From: Desarmillaria ectypa
Lineage: Eukaryota > Basidiomycota > Agaricomycetes > Agaricales > Physalacriaceae
NCBI GenBank assembly: GCA_030407005.1
Contig: JAUDYN010000004.1
Location: forward strand, 2,108,001-2,172,000
DNA: 64,000 bases
Direction of reading: 5' to 3'
The notes beneath the pieces were generated by a model. The model was not told the DNA's origin. It saw only the letters and a list, made by a program, of their open reading frames with translations, and searched no databases. The position numbers were made by a program, and so were the translations under genes. Below, piece by piece: positions 46,471-57,512 of the stretch; position 1 is the stretch's first letter; each line of letters starts with the position of its first letter.

Positions 46471-48591
46471 TTACCACTCTTCAGAGTTCATTTCGGCTGG
46501 TTTATATGTCGAAAACATGAGCGAGCTGCCAACAAAGCTGCCCGGGTTGAAAACATGGCACCCGGTGTATGTTACCTTGTACCTGTCGTACTTGTCTGCA
46601 AGAATGAGCTGCATGAGACTGCAATTAATACGCGTTCAAGGAATAACCACAAAAGCCGGTACCGCAGTGGGGAGAGGATACAGCCGTAAAGAGTGATCAA
46701 AGTCAGATAGCGTTGGCTGTATGTTGTTAATGAGTGGGCTAAGGTGCCCTTGGTCCAGGATAGATTGAACCAGCTACGTCCCATCATGAGTAAAATACTC
46801 TACAGCAAAAATACGCTAGAGCTTACGAATCGTTTTAGATCGTCACTACGCGCATCTGGTTTTACCCCAACGACGTTTCTCAACATTTTCGACATGCAAT
46901 CTTCTCTGAAGATTACAATTTCCTGGTTAAAAAACTTGATTCTACAAGGGTTGGTGGCGAAGTGGACCTTTGAAACCTTAGATTTGAGTCGTGAAAGAAA
47001 CGAGGAAACCAGGGGTCTTCTGGGCAGCACGGAATTCCCGGTTATATCCTGAGGACCTGGAACAAACACAAAGTGTGTCGTCCTCGTCATCGAAGGGTAA
47101 GAAGCAATCAGGTCAGCCAATGCATCAAAGTTGTCTAAAAACGTGTCAGGGACAAATACCTAGAACAGATGGGAGGCTACCTTGATATCGCTGTACGTCG
47201 CGGCTATTGCCATGGGATATAGACCGACTGCTAAAGTTCCCACAAAGAACAATAACTTTTGGGATAAAACTGTTCTCTATGCAGTTGTCGAACATCTTTT
47301 GTAGCCCAGGAAGGGTCTGTGGATGATCCAACCAAACATCTGACAGAAAGAAAAAATGGAGATCGGGCAATTCATCCCTAATACGAATGGCAAACTGGCC
47401 CTGAGGAGAACCGTCGGGATATGATGTACTAAATCAAAGTGTGACTTACATCTTCAAGAAGGGATGTAGCACCTTTTCCCAGGAAGTCGATATGCCCATA
47501 TATTGATCTGAGTTTTCGTCAGTTGAAGAGAGGTTATAAACGACGGACAAGAGAACAGACCTAGCTGTTTCACGAGGCTCACAAGGAGGCTGACCGACGG
47601 CGATGATCTCCAAGGTCGCGTCTTCCGTGTATTCGCCTTCAAAGAGAGCAAAGGACCCTTCGGTGAATAGGCCCTCACCGGGCTCGTCCTGTCAAGGTCT
47701 TCCGTTTCTCGGTCTGTAAGGCAATCGAGTAACAAAAGATTTGACTTACCAGCTTTGAAAAGTCTAACTCAACTGAGCCGTCTGCATCTTCTATACACAA
47801 CTTCCCTTCCTTGGAATGCGTAAGCATCCCTAGTATCAAAAACCGTTCCCCTGCCCTTCCGAGCAATTGTTTTGTTGATTTAAGCTGCACCGAATGAGTT
47901 CCATGAATTATGGACGCGTTCTCAGACGTAAATAATTACATACCGTGACTAACCGGTCGCGATCTCTCGAAGGCAATGTTGATGGCGCAAAGTGTTCGTT
48001 GCGAAGGACACATTGCTTGATGATATGTAGGCGGTCTCGTACGGCCGAAATGCGTGATTCAGGTGATGCCGACACAGTCAGAGGTGTATTCACTCTACAA
48101 GTTCGTTAGCAGAAAGTGAGAGTGTGTCCAAGACGCGCACCGCTCAAATGTTCCTCTCTCCACCGACCAGTGCCACAGAGGCATCTCAAATGCATCAATG
48201 ACGAAAAGGTGGCCTTCTGGATCAATGTTATCGACTTCTGCCTCGGTTCTCTGGTCTTGATCCCGGAAGGATTCGTAGACTCGATGCAGGACCTCAACAG
48301 ACACCTTCATTGCCGCATCTAAGCCCGGCCCATCATTGCAACGTTGGAAATATTGCTACTTTAGACTCACCATCCTGCTTATTGTACTCCTTCGCTATCG
48401 TGTCAATAGAAGACTCGATTTCTTCCTCGTATATCTCGTTCTCGTCCAGTATCTGCTCTAGCAGGTCTAAGGCGTCTGGTCCAAGAGAATTGCTGTATTT
48501 ACGAAAGACCTTGATCCTAGATTAGTGTAGAGCTGCGACACGAAATGAGGATCCATACCTTGATAATCGCTCTCTGTCGTGGGTCTGCCAT
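46471..48591 (-). CDS. DPB2: DNA polymerase epsilon subunit B
   Basis: Essential second subunit of the leading-strand polymerase, linking it to the CMG helicase. The ATG at 48589-48591 opens [20 protein letters not shown], the small N-terminal helical domain. The OB fold follows ([42 protein letters not shown]). Then comes the inactive phosphodiesterase domain: [42 protein letters not shown] and [17 protein letters not shown]. The end reads [20 protein letters not shown] then NPGSF, the usual Dpb2 C-terminus, then TAA at 46471-46473. The final intron (about 46590-46643) uses the acceptor at CATGCAG. Like other B subunits it lacks the metal ligands of active phosphodiesterases. It is divergent from PHAF1 by 120 bp. 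Confidence 0.92.
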
Positions 48592-48711
48592 GGAACGTGC
48601 TCTGCTGAATATAGGTGATCGTGAGGGTGAGAAGCAAGATGGACGCGGTAGCCCCACGTGCTACGCGTCACTCATCCCTTTACGGCTATCCAGAACTGTC
48701 TTCTTACCACC
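48592..48711. promoter_or_regulatory. Divergent promoter, DPB2 / PHAF1
   Basis: 120 bp between two head-to-head start codons. It includes a CCCACGTGCTACGCGTCAC stretch (about 48653-48671) with CACGTG and ACGCGT. ACGCGT is the MluI cell-cycle box bound by MBF upstream of yeast replication genes, and DPB2 is one such gene. Confidence 0.55.
48664..48669. promoter_or_regulatory. MCB-like element ACGCGT upstream of DPB2
   Basis: ACGCGT lies about 75 bp before the DPB2 start codon. In yeast, MBF binds ACGCGT (MCB) to switch on DNA replication genes, POL2 and DPB2 included, at the G1/S boundary. Single copy here, so the inference is modest. Confidence 0.45.
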
Positions 48712-50201
48712 ATGTTCGCTGCCCTAGACATCGATATCCAGCCCGGGATAGGACTGGGGATCTTTGAGATTGGTTCGTCCTCTTCTTCTCGGCGACAGCT
48801 GCCCTTGACTTGAGGCGAGGATATAGGCTCTTCGCTATGGAGTATCTTGGATATGCTTCGGAGAATGCAGACTACCTTTCCACAGGTCGACATTAAATAC
48901 GACCCTGACAGTTCGTCTACAACACCAATCGTACTGCACCTACGGCCCCACTTGGACCTCTTGTTTTCTGGAAAGCACCAACGTCTTCGAACGATCTGTC
49001 TACGTAAACTACGAGACCCTAATCCTCCCTTGACCCTTCGCTACAAGGATGTATCAATATCCTCTTCAGAGGAAGTCCTTCGGAAAGTTGATGTTCGACG
49101 CTTCTTTGGACCCACATATCCTGGTGATGACTTGCGATATCCGGGACTATGGTTTAGTTTCGACGATGATGGAATAACAGAAGGAATCAAAGGAGTTCAA
49201 CCCGACGATAAGATGCAAGAGGTGAAGCGAGTGTTCATTTCTCAAAAAGAAGCGAACAAAGATCAAGTCGATGCCTTGGACGAGGTTGAGGAATGCCCCA
49301 GCATGGATGGCGATGTTGCTTTGGCCGTCGTGAAAGTAAGACAGAATTGACTTCTTCTCCTGCATTTCTGAACTTTCGGTCAGGTGAAGGATGGGGTTAC
49401 GCTTTATTTTCATCCTTTAGGCTCAAAAACATTGCGCGTCCGGATAGGTCAAACAACGGCACAGGACCTCAACATTGGACTCGGACCGCCACTTCGCGTA
49501 CATCACAAGGAAGATGAGCGAATGTCTATCCATTCAAGCAACCAAGGGTCTGATCTTGGTACTGAGACCGGATGTATGTTCACCTCTTATACGTCGCTCT
49601 CTTCGTCTGTACTTACTTTAACAGATTTCTACAACTATTTCCAGCACGGACTCGACTTTCTTATTTCCAGTACAAGCCACGTCGTTCAGAAGATTGTCCT
49701 ACACACAAATATCGTATGCCGACCGGCTGCGACCTTCTTTAGTCGCTCATTATATGTTCAGCCAGGGACGCCCCTATTTCAGCGTTACAAGAGATGCAAC
49801 TGGGAAATAGAAAGCTCTCCAGAGGATGACGAAGACGGTGAACATAAACCAATTTTCGCTTTCTGTCTGTTTGACCGTCGTCCAGACACCCCGCCGCGAA
49901 AGCGTTTTTATGACAGAGTAATCCCTGTGCGACATTTTCTTTCCGCACTAGCTCTAACAATGTCGACCAGTTCGAGACGATAAGTCACTTCCTCAGTCCG
50001 CATGAAACTCCGCCTTCAATGCTGTTGGATCGCACGGACGACGAGGAATCCATCACGCTACCAAGTTCGACGACCCGTCGTGAGTACACGATTACAATGG
50101 CTTCTATGGTCTTACTAATAATACCTTCAGTTCATGGTTATGATGGTATCATTCTGGAGGTGACTGAGTCGTCGCAAGTTGTGTCTGTTATGCTCTTTTG
50201 A
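48712..50201 (+). CDS. PHAF1: PHAF1/UPF0183 family protein
   Basis: The ATG at 48712 opens MFAALDIDIQPGIGLGIFEI. After an intron comes SSLWSILDMLRRMQTTFPQV and DIKYDPD, then HLRPHLDLLFSGKHQRLRTI, which match the N-terminal half of UPF0183 (human C16orf70/PHAF1). Later exons give YPGLWFSFDDD, VKDGVTLYFHPLG, TTAQDLNIGLGPPLRVHHKE and DFYNYFQHGLDFLISSTSH with HVVQKIVLHTNIPGTPLFQR, all in family order. Human PHAF1 joins BCAS3 at the phagophore, so an autophagy role is likely here by homology. Introns fall near 48777-48829, 49338-49383, 49569-49624 and several more to 50130. The C-terminus is LHGYDGIILEVTESSQVVSV...LF, TGA at 50199-50201. Confidence 0.85.
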
Positions 50202-50294
50202 AACCAAGCTCCTTGATACCTTATGTATCTGTACACTTCGTTACTGTATCGTTGCCTATATTCTGAGGGAATCGCGATGCAAAGGCATAATTAT

Positions 50295-50813
50295 TTACAA
50301 ATGAATGCCACCATCGTCGTCGTTCTCTGCTACCACCCCATTCATCTGATCTCCAGCGACTGGATTCGTGCTCCGTTGGACAGCGTCGCGTTCAGCGGGA
50401 ATGCTGTTAGAAGGAGATACAGTGTAATGGCTGCCTGCAATCACTCCTTTCTCAGATAGGGCCATTCTCAATATGCCTATCCGCTCCTCCTGTGATCCAC
50501 TTGAAGATATGTCAAATAGACAAATCTTGGATACAAGACATTAACGTACATTACAGTCTCATTCTCCTTGAAGGCTTTTTCTATTTCAGGATCCTGGTCG
50601 TCAGGATTCTCCCTGATATAGTGTTCAAGAAGTCCTTGGGTTTCACGGAGATGCTGAAGTGAGTTCTGCAGCCGGGCGATTTCTGCATCGATCAAAATGG
50701 GCTAAGCCATGATAGCATATAGTTGTGAATCAACCTTCAGTGATTACAGGAATATCCAGCTGGATTGCCTGGTTTAGGGTGAATGGCTGGGCATAACGAG
50801 GTGTATACTCCAT
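50295..50813 (-). CDS. TMA17: Small coiled-coil protein, Tma17-like
   Basis: About 125 residues in three exons. The ATG at 50811-50813 opens MEYTPRYAQPFTLNQAIQLD. A 52-nt intron (donor GAAG|GTTGAT, acceptor GATGCAG) leads to EEIARLQNSLQHLRETQGLL, an amphipathic helix, and EKAFKENETV. A second intron (about 50515-50555) gives GSQEERIGILRMALSEKGVI and a Ser/Asn/Asp-rich tail ending DDDGGIHL, TAA at 50295-50297. The helix pattern and size resemble yeast Tma17/Adc17, a proteasome assembly helper that binds Rpt6, but the similarity is short, so treat the name as provisional. It is convergent with PHAF1. Confidence 0.5.
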
Positions 50814-50944
50814 GAAAGTGAAAGTGTAAGATGCGTCAGTACGGGGAAGGAAAGAGTGTTACCGTTTTCGGAAGTTTTCAGGTGCTTCTTGATGCTCATT
50901 GCTCCAGAAATTATAGAATAGTATATGTATATTGGCGAGGTATG

Positions 50945-51982
50945 TCAAGAGACAAAAATGTCCGCCCATACTGTCCTCAACTCCTGCAAGTCGCTTATAA
51001 CAACAACACCATCATCTGCGTCGCAATTTCTGCTACTAGAAATTTCCTGGACCTTGCCTCCTTCGACGTGGTTTAAGCCATGCTCGCAAAAGTGCACACA
51101 GTTTTTCCAACCGAGAGCGCGTGCAGCATCCACGTTGCGTCTATTGTCATCTACAAAGAAACATTTAGAGGGATCGGACACGTTTGCCTGTCTAAGAGCC
51201 TGTTAAAGTTAGCACATGCCTCGGTGAAGTGCTGGTATTCCGTACTTTGTGGTAGTATTCAGGCTCTGGTTTGCTAATAAGATCTTTCTCCGCATAGTCG
51301 CAATAAACCAGACCCTCTATTTGGTCGTGGAGATTGAGAATTCGAAGGACACGCTCTGCATGCTAGGAAAGAATGTCAAAGGCAATCGGGACAACGGTAC
51401 AAAGTAACACCCACTGGGCGATATGCATTGGTTAAGGCCCACACACGTGCTTTACTCCGATCTATGTCTTCAAAGAGTTTGCGAAGCGAGGGCTCTGGCT
51501 TTATCATCTCCTCGAGAGGCAGTGAGCCATCACACTTCTCGTCAAAGTCCAGCGGATCTGTGAAGCATAAACCTACGTATCCAAGACCAATCAAGAAAGT
51601 ACAAACCTACGTCGTGATGGCGCACCAATCCAGCCAGTGCAAGCCCATATTGTGTATAATATTTCAAATGTAGCTCAGAGGCCTCATCGTCATCTAAGCC
51701 CAAGGTCAAGAAGTAAGCTGGCAAATGTGTATTAGATTTCAATCAACCATTCCGATGAGCCAGAAAACATACCGTGAATTCTCTTGCCCATGGCGCGGGA
51801 CACGTCTGCACTGTGGGAGTGTCAGCCCATCGACATGGACCAGAATGTGCGCATAAACGTACCTAGTGGAATACAAGGTATTGTCTATGTCAAACCATAC
51901 AATGTAACGATTATCTGAGAGAAATGATAATCAGAGATAAATGAACGGATGGACGGGGCGAACACTTGCCTTCTGCAGACAT
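50945..51982 (-). CDS. SDT1: HAD-family pyrimidine 5'-nucleotidase, Sdt1/Phm8 type
   Basis: Haloacid dehalogenase superfamily phosphatase. The ATG at 51980-51982 opens MSAEDNRYIVWFDIDNTLYS with the catalytic DxD(N)T motif I. Then follow MGKRIHAYFLTLGLDDDEAS, LHLKYYTQYGLALAGLVRHH in the cap region, RVWALTNAY (motif II, T after hydrophobics), EKDLISKPEPEYYHKAL (motif III Lys) and KCFFVDDNRRNVDAARALGW (motif IV, DD). Yeast Sdt1 and Phm8 dephosphorylate pyrimidine and other nucleoside monophosphates. All four motifs are intact. The end reads ISDLQELRTVWADIFVS, TAG-type stop at 50945-50947. Many short introns lie in the gene. Confidence 0.88.
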
Positions 51983-52584
51983 GTCTATCGGGGATATAGC
52001 TAAATGCACGAAGAAGATATTACAAGGGAATACTTTAGTTCATGGGACGGACAACTTGCCTTTCAAGATGATGGTTTTCGTGAGAGATCTGTTGTGCTGA
52101 CTCATACGATCATCATGATTATTCGCGGTACGCGCCTTAATGAAGTTGCCACGTTTGCGCGACTTGAGTGAATCTTTCCCCTGAGGAAAAAGGCTGTATT
52201 TTCTTGGTCAATGAAACAAGATTCAAATGGAGCCTTAACAATGCTTCACTATCAGTGGTAAGATCGTATTATTGAGACATGATACATGTACGAACAACTT
52301 CTTGCCAGGTCTGATAGAATGCAACCTGCAAAACCATAGTCTTTACTATACACATCCAGTGGAACCAACAAGGTTTCGAGTTCAGCCTCACCTGAAATCA
52401 CGTAATAGTCACATGATCGGATATGTGTCGGCAAGTTCCGTAACTGTACAGTTATCGGATAGTGCCGAATTCCCAGCAGACAACAACAGGACTACAATTA
52501 TCGGCATCGGCCTCAACGACCTCAAGACAAAGTGCGTATCGTTCAAGACATTTTACTTGCATTTACCAAGACAATTCGTTGCAG
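51983..52584. promoter_or_regulatory. Divergent promoter region, SDT1 / RPL6
   Basis: 602 bp between the start codons. The RPL6 side ends in a probable leader intron (52532-52584). The + strand has open frames of up to 108 codons here without recognisable protein. No other element is clear. Confidence 0.4.
52532..52584 (+). other. Likely 5' UTR intron of RPL6
   Basis: A donor AAA|GTGCGTATCG at 52532 and an acceptor CAATTCGTTGCAG ending at 52584, directly before the start codon, bound a 53-nt stretch of normal intron size for this genome. RPL9 shows the same arrangement. Confidence 0.5.
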
Positions 52585-53355
52585 ATGGCCAGAAGTAAAG
52601 AACTCGTCCCCCATATCGGCCGTCTCTCTCGGTCAAAACTCGCTGCCAAGCGAGGTCTTTACAAGGGACTCAAAAAGTCGGAGAAGCCTACTGCTGAGGC
52701 CTCCCCCGAGACCGTAGAGAAGACTATTGGTGGTGACAAGAACGGTGGGAAGCGCCTTGTCCCAACATCGAAGGCTCCTCGCTTCTACCCTGCTGAGGAC
52801 GTCTCTCAACCCAAAAAGAGCCGCAAAACCCCCAAACCGACACAACTACGTGGTTCCATAACTCCCGGCACCGTTTTGATTCTCTTGGCTGGAAGATTCC
52901 GGGGGAAGAGGGTTGTGTACTTGAAGCAGTTGGACAGTGGACTTTTGTTGGTGACGGGACCGTTCAAGATTAACGGTGTGCCATTGCGACGGGTCAACCA
53001 GGCATATGTGATTGCCACGTCTACCCACATTGATATTTCCAACGTCAAGGTATGTGCGCATTTTCAGTCTGCTTTTTAATAAAAGTTCTCATCGTCCTAA
53101 TAGCTTGACGACAAACTCAATGACTCATACTTCTCGAAAACCACCTCCAAAGGTGCTATCTCTGCTGAAGTTGAGTTCTTTGAGGAAGGAAAGCCCAAGG
53201 CGAAGGAGCCTCTTCCCGAATCAAAGACGGCTGACCAGAAGGCAGTTGACGACGCCATCATCGCCTCCGTCAAGAAGACAAGCAGTCTGGCCAAATATCT
53301 GGCAGCAAGCTGGGGTCTGTCAAAGGGCCAGTTCCCTCACCAGATGGTATTTTAG
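52585..53355 (+). CDS. RPL6: 60S ribosomal protein L6 (eL6)
   Basis: Cytosolic large-subunit protein eL6. The ATG at 52585 opens [20 protein letters not shown], a basic N-terminus. The core shows [20 protein letters not shown], then the KOW-like [20 protein letters not shown] followed by [38 protein letters not shown], all typical of eL6. One coding intron (53050-53103) separates this from [20 protein letters not shown] and the end [20 protein letters not shown] with MVF and TAG at 53353-53355. Length of about 237 residues is normal. Confidence 0.95.
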
Positions 53356-53553
53356 ATGTAGCGGAGATTGAGGCTGTCGTTAGGGACGGGCGAGGGCTTT
53401 AAGACTTCACTATGTTATATGTTACATCTATCATGATACATGCACGCCATTCGAAAGCCAATTTTTCTATACTGCCGTTGAGGAAAAATACAGAAAAATG
53501 GAAAGTGGAAAGCCCTGCGAAGGATGTCGCGACGTCTGTGACAGGCGTGTTCC

Positions 53554-54622
53554 ATGTTTCGTGTTTCCCATCGCGGTCTGCGTTTCGCTAGTCATGCCCA
53601 CAATGGCTTTCGAGCACCGACTCCCAGGCGTGACTTGTCCTCTGTTGCCAATAGTTTTCTTGACTTTGCAACAGCCATTCCATACCCTACATCCTTCCCG
53701 CCTTACTCCTCAACAATCATTCTGGTCACCGTTCTAACGCGCATTGCTTTGTTACCAATCGCAGCATGGGTACGGGAGTCCACTCCCGCTTCAAAACGAC
53801 AGGAATAACGAATATATGCAGGGAAATAACCGTATGCTTCGCTACCAACAGCTCGTAATTCCCCAAGTCGAAAAACGGAAACCGTATATCTGGCAGGAAG
53901 AGCTGATCAAGATGAGAAAGGAACGTTTTCGTGGTGACAAGGAGGAAACTCGTAAGGTTCTCTCCAAGCGCGTACAGCCCATCGTGAGTATCTACAAATT
54001 TTGGGTTGCAACATGTATTGACGTTGAACAGTTCAAAGGTCTTGAAAAGCAGCTGTGCAAAGCGTATCGTTGCCAAAAAATACCTACCATGGTCGTGCCT
54101 CCGCTCTCCCAGATGGTGGTGTTCTTTCCCATGTCCATTTTCTTTGGCGGTGTCGCTGCCGATCCGTTCTCTGGTTTCGACGCAGAGTCTTTCATAACGC
54201 TGACCAGCCTATCGCACCCTGATGAAACCCTTGCAGTACCCATTCTAGTTGGTCTCATTACTATGGCCAATGTTGAGTCCAGCACTTGGTTCATGACGGC
54301 AACCGAGAAGCAGGCTGTTGTGCAGCGGGAGCAACGGCGGAAGGATGCAGCCTCGAAAGGGGTTCATCACATTGTACCCGCGAACGGTATCAAGCAAGCC
54401 TTACGCGTTGTGTCTGTCCTGCGTATAATCTTTGCTGCACAAGTATCAGGTGTACGTGTCTCTTTTCTATAACATTGTGACTGCCGTGCTCACATGCTGT
54501 CATAGGCCGTTGTCTTGTACTGGGCGACTTCTTCGCTGTGTGGCCTTTTTCAGACTTGGTTCATGGAGTCCCTTCGTCGACGCAAACTTGGCCCACCTCC
54601 ACCTAACGACAAGGCAATATAG
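53554..54622 (+). CDS. COX18: Mitochondrial inner membrane insertase Cox18 (YidC/Oxa1 family)
   Basis: The ATG at 53554 opens MFRVSHRGLRFASHAHNGF, an Arg-rich presequence. The first helix is TIILVTVLTRIALLPIAAW after FLDFATAIPYPTSFPPYS. A charged matrix loop follows (YQQLVIPQVEKRKPYIWQEE, KERFRGDKEETRKVLSKRVQ), then CQKIPTMVVPPLSQMVVFFP, MSIFFGGV, ETLAVPILVGLITMANVESS and, after an intron near 54449-54506, AVVLYWATSSLCGLFQTWFM. The IVLYW.SS element points to Cox18/Oxa2, which exports the C-terminal tail of Cox2, rather than Oxa1, though the two are similar. The end is GPPPPNDKAI with TAG at 54620-54622. Introns fall near 53768-53779 and 53981-54031. Confidence 0.82.
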
Positions 54623-54995
54623 CCAAACCTCGGAAGGCCAATGCACTTTACAAATGTGAGTTTGCTAGGACCTTACCTTTGGGGATGAAAATAAAAGTGG
54701 TATAGAAGGACCTGCTTTCTGGTTTTCCGGAAAGCTGGAGCCTCATGAGAATCTCTTGATCTAATATGACCTCTTCCCGTTTTCTTTTTCTTTGATTAAT
54801 ATTCTGACACTCTGCCTCAGGCCATCTGCTATCGTCTTGCACCCATAGTACTGTTCCTGTCGGGAAGAAAATCGAGCTCAGAGTGGCAAAGGTCCATGCT
54901 GTCAGGCAAAGGGGAAATGTGACTAGAATGAATATAAGTATAGGTAGATAGTCGCGTCTACAAAGCTAATACAATGATATCTGTCCACTTTACAC
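54623..54995. other. Intergenic between convergent COX18 and CENP-A genes
   Basis: 373 bp of 3' UTR from both genes. No feature beyond AT-rich patches. Confidence 0.5.
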
Positions 54996-55630
54996 TTAAG
55001 CCATGCCACCCCACGGACCTCGTATCCGCCGTGCTAGTTGAATGTCTCTCTGCATGATGGTGACCCGCTTCGCATGAAGTGCACATAAATTACTGAAGAA
55101 TAGAAATATTAGAAGAGACGAATACGAATACGTGGTTATTACTAACGCATCCTCAAACAAATTGACCAGAAAAGCCTCCGCGGCCTCTTGGAGAGCCAGT
55201 AAAGCAGTGGTCTGCCATCGAAGTTGACCGGTGTCGTAATTATCGTTCAAGTCCGTGGTCATGTCAAGAGCAATTTCCCGGACCTGGATGACATGAGAAT
55301 AGGACAGCACAAGATGGCGCAGAGACGCACCAGACGAGAAAACGGCAGCTTTCGAATCAAAAGGTCTGTGCCCTTTTGATACTTTCGTATCTCCCGCAAC
55401 GCGACTGTTCCAGGACGGAACCTATGAGGCTTTCGTGAGGGACCTTGGCCTAACATAAATCAATGAAATTTCAATATTGAAGTAGAAAGGGCCACTAGAC
55501 CTTGCCCACCAACGGGGGCTTGTCCGCCTGTACTTTTACGCGCAGTAGCCTTCGACCTTTTGGACGCAGGTTCTGGAGAAGAGCCTGATGGCCGTGCTTT
55601 CCGTTTCGATGACTGAGCAGCTGGAGCCAT
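54996..55630 (-). CDS. CSE4: Centromeric histone H3 variant (CENP-A/Cse4)
   Basis: Marks centromeric nucleosomes and recruits the kinetochore. The ATG at 55628-55630 opens [20 protein letters not shown], a Lys/Arg/Ser/Pro tail unlike canonical H3. Exon 2 gives [35 protein letters not shown]. Exon 3 gives [12 protein letters not shown] then an unusually long loop 1 and [20 protein letters not shown]. Exon 4 gives [20 protein letters not shown] and [11 protein letters not shown]. The divergent tail, the LRWQ instead of LRFQ and the long loop 1 identify it as CENP-A rather than H3. Introns are about 55440-55495, 55268-55315 and 55090-55150. TAA is at 54996-54998. A run of 12 A lies before the start on the - strand complement (55637-55648). 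Confidence 0.95.
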
Positions 55631-56002
55631 GTTGAAAAAAAAAAACAAGGGGGCAAATGAGGAACCAAGCCAAGCACTGCAGAGCCACTTCGATCGTGGT
55701 TGAACTTGGTCCCAAAAAGGTAACAGAGTCGCGTCTGGACCACGCGGTGATCTCCTTGCACTCGTAACTTACTACTACCATCATCGCTGCAATCAATATC
55801 CTTTGAAAATAACAGATGCTTCAAGAAGTTTTGACAGGAGGATACTATCGATACACAGATATCTGGTTCGATTGGTAAGATCGATGGACTCGATGGTGTT
55901 AGTATGAAGGAACACCTTTCCTACAGGGCGGAGAACAATGAAACATATCGCCAACAATTAAAGGCGATATTTGGTGAATAAATTCCTATTTATTCGGATA
56001 CC
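55631..56002. promoter_or_regulatory. Divergent promoter region, CSE4 / Gfd2-like gene
   Basis: 372 bp between the head-to-head start codons. On the + strand it starts with a poly-A run at 55637-55648 in the CSE4 leader. The rest has no clear element. Confidence 0.4.
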
Positions 56003-57381
56003 ATGCCTAATACGTCGATAGCTCATGATTCCTTGGTGAGCCCCGATCACCCTTTCCACATCGAAGGCGTGGAGGGTGTACAACTGTACATGGGTACGCG
56101 TTTGCAATTCTGGACTTGGAGTACAACTTTCATTGTGTATAGGACAACTTCTCAACGGGGAGTCACGTATTCTGTTCTCCTCAAAACAGGTCGATTATGC
56201 CCGATACTGGCTTGTGAGTTGCCATGCTGCTGCTTGCCATAATCTCACTTTCTTGTTCAGCACGCCATGAAGTTTACGGAGAATTTGGTTCCTCTTCCCT
56301 ATTCTAACTGCCTTCTTACTAAGGCTGATCTCAAAACTGTGTCGCCCGTTGTTTACGAGACTGGTGGTGCCCTAAAACTAGCTTCCAAGGTACAGCCGTG
56401 AGCTCCTTCTAGAAAGGAAAGGAACTTACACAATTATAGAATATGGAAAAGTTTAACAAGCGTCTCAAGGGCTCAAACCCGCTTTTGATGTCCCGGCGCC
56501 TTGCCTTTGAACGCGTCCGCGCTTTCTGGGCGCAGAAAAAGGGCGTTTGGTGTGCAATGGATTTTGAAGGGTGGGAGAGGGAACACACTATGATAACCGA
56601 ATTTGGGTGGAGCATTATTCGCTGGGAGAATGACGTAGAAGTTGCAGATCATGGTCATCTCCAGGTAAAGGAAGCCCTTGGTTATAGGAACGGCGTATAC
56701 GTGGCTGATAACCGTATGGTATGCTCGCTAATTCTTTTTTTTTTTTTTTTTTGCTCTTTCTCTGTTTTGACCCTTCCATCAGAATTACGACTTTGGCGAA
56801 AGTCAGGTTATCTCAAAAAAACAGTTCCCCGAGTTCATTGAGAGGATGATTCAAGATTTAGCAGAATACGGCGCCATCTTCTTGGTCTTCCACGATAACT
56901 CCCAGGACCTAAAGTGCGTATGTTTCTTTGCGAACATGTCTCTTAAATGGTCTCTGTCTTTGTCTTCAGGTATCTTCAACAGATCAAAGCCCCGATAGAG
57001 GGTTACTCTCATATATTGCCAGATGCCATTCCTGAATCTGGTATCTATGCTGTTGACACGGCAGACCTTTTTGGCGGTTTGCTAGGTGAAGATTCGCCCG
57101 GCAATAAGCGCGGCCTTGAGCAGATGTGCCACCATCTTCAGGTTCCTACTAAACATCTTCACAATGCAGGAAACGATGCCTATGTGGGTCGTCATCTGAA
57201 GACATTTTAGGCCTTCCTGACGCGCTTCTAGTACACACTTGCCGCGCTGAAGTCGATGGCAACAGGAGATCCTCTTGATACTCAAAGAGAGCAGAGGTGG
57301 CCTAACCACACTGGTCCTCGTGGAGGCGTGAAAGTTGAGTTTACTGCAGAAGAGGAGGAAAGCGACTCCGATTTCTACTAA
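56003..57381 (+). CDS. Gfd2/YDR514C-like RNase H-fold protein
   Basis: The ATG at 56003 opens MPNTSIAHDSLVSPDHPFHI. Exon 2 (after a 51-nt intron) gives LLNGESRILFSSKQVDYARY and WL; exon 3 HAMKFTENLVPLPYSNCLLT. The core begins KGVWCAMDFEGWEREHTMIT, an RNase H-like strand with acid residues, and continues WSIIRWENDVEVADHGHLQV, FIERMIQDLAEYGAIFLVFH with DNSQDL, YAVDTADLF and NKRGLEQMCHHLQVPTKHLH, HNAGNDAYYTLAALKSMA. This order of D-E, D and H-D elements is that of DEDDh exonucleases and of the Gfd2/YDR514C C-terminal domain. Yeast Gfd2 is tied to mRNA export. Nuclease activity is possible but not shown. The end is EEEESDSDFY, TAA at 57379-57381. Confidence 0.75.
56735..56752 (+). repeat. T18 run in an intron of the Gfd2-like gene
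   Basis: Eighteen T in a row inside the intron at about 56717-56782. Likely to vary in length; part of the pyrimidine-rich 3' half of the intron. Confidence 0.9.
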
Positions 57382-57512
57382 GGTTTGAAAAACTGAATCC
57401 TGTATCTTGAAAAATATTCCTGTATTCTATCCATTGTATGTAGCAGTTTTCGATTGTTTTTGGAATCACGAGTGTCGTGTCGCAGACTACTCGATGCAAG
57501 ATCTGGAATATA

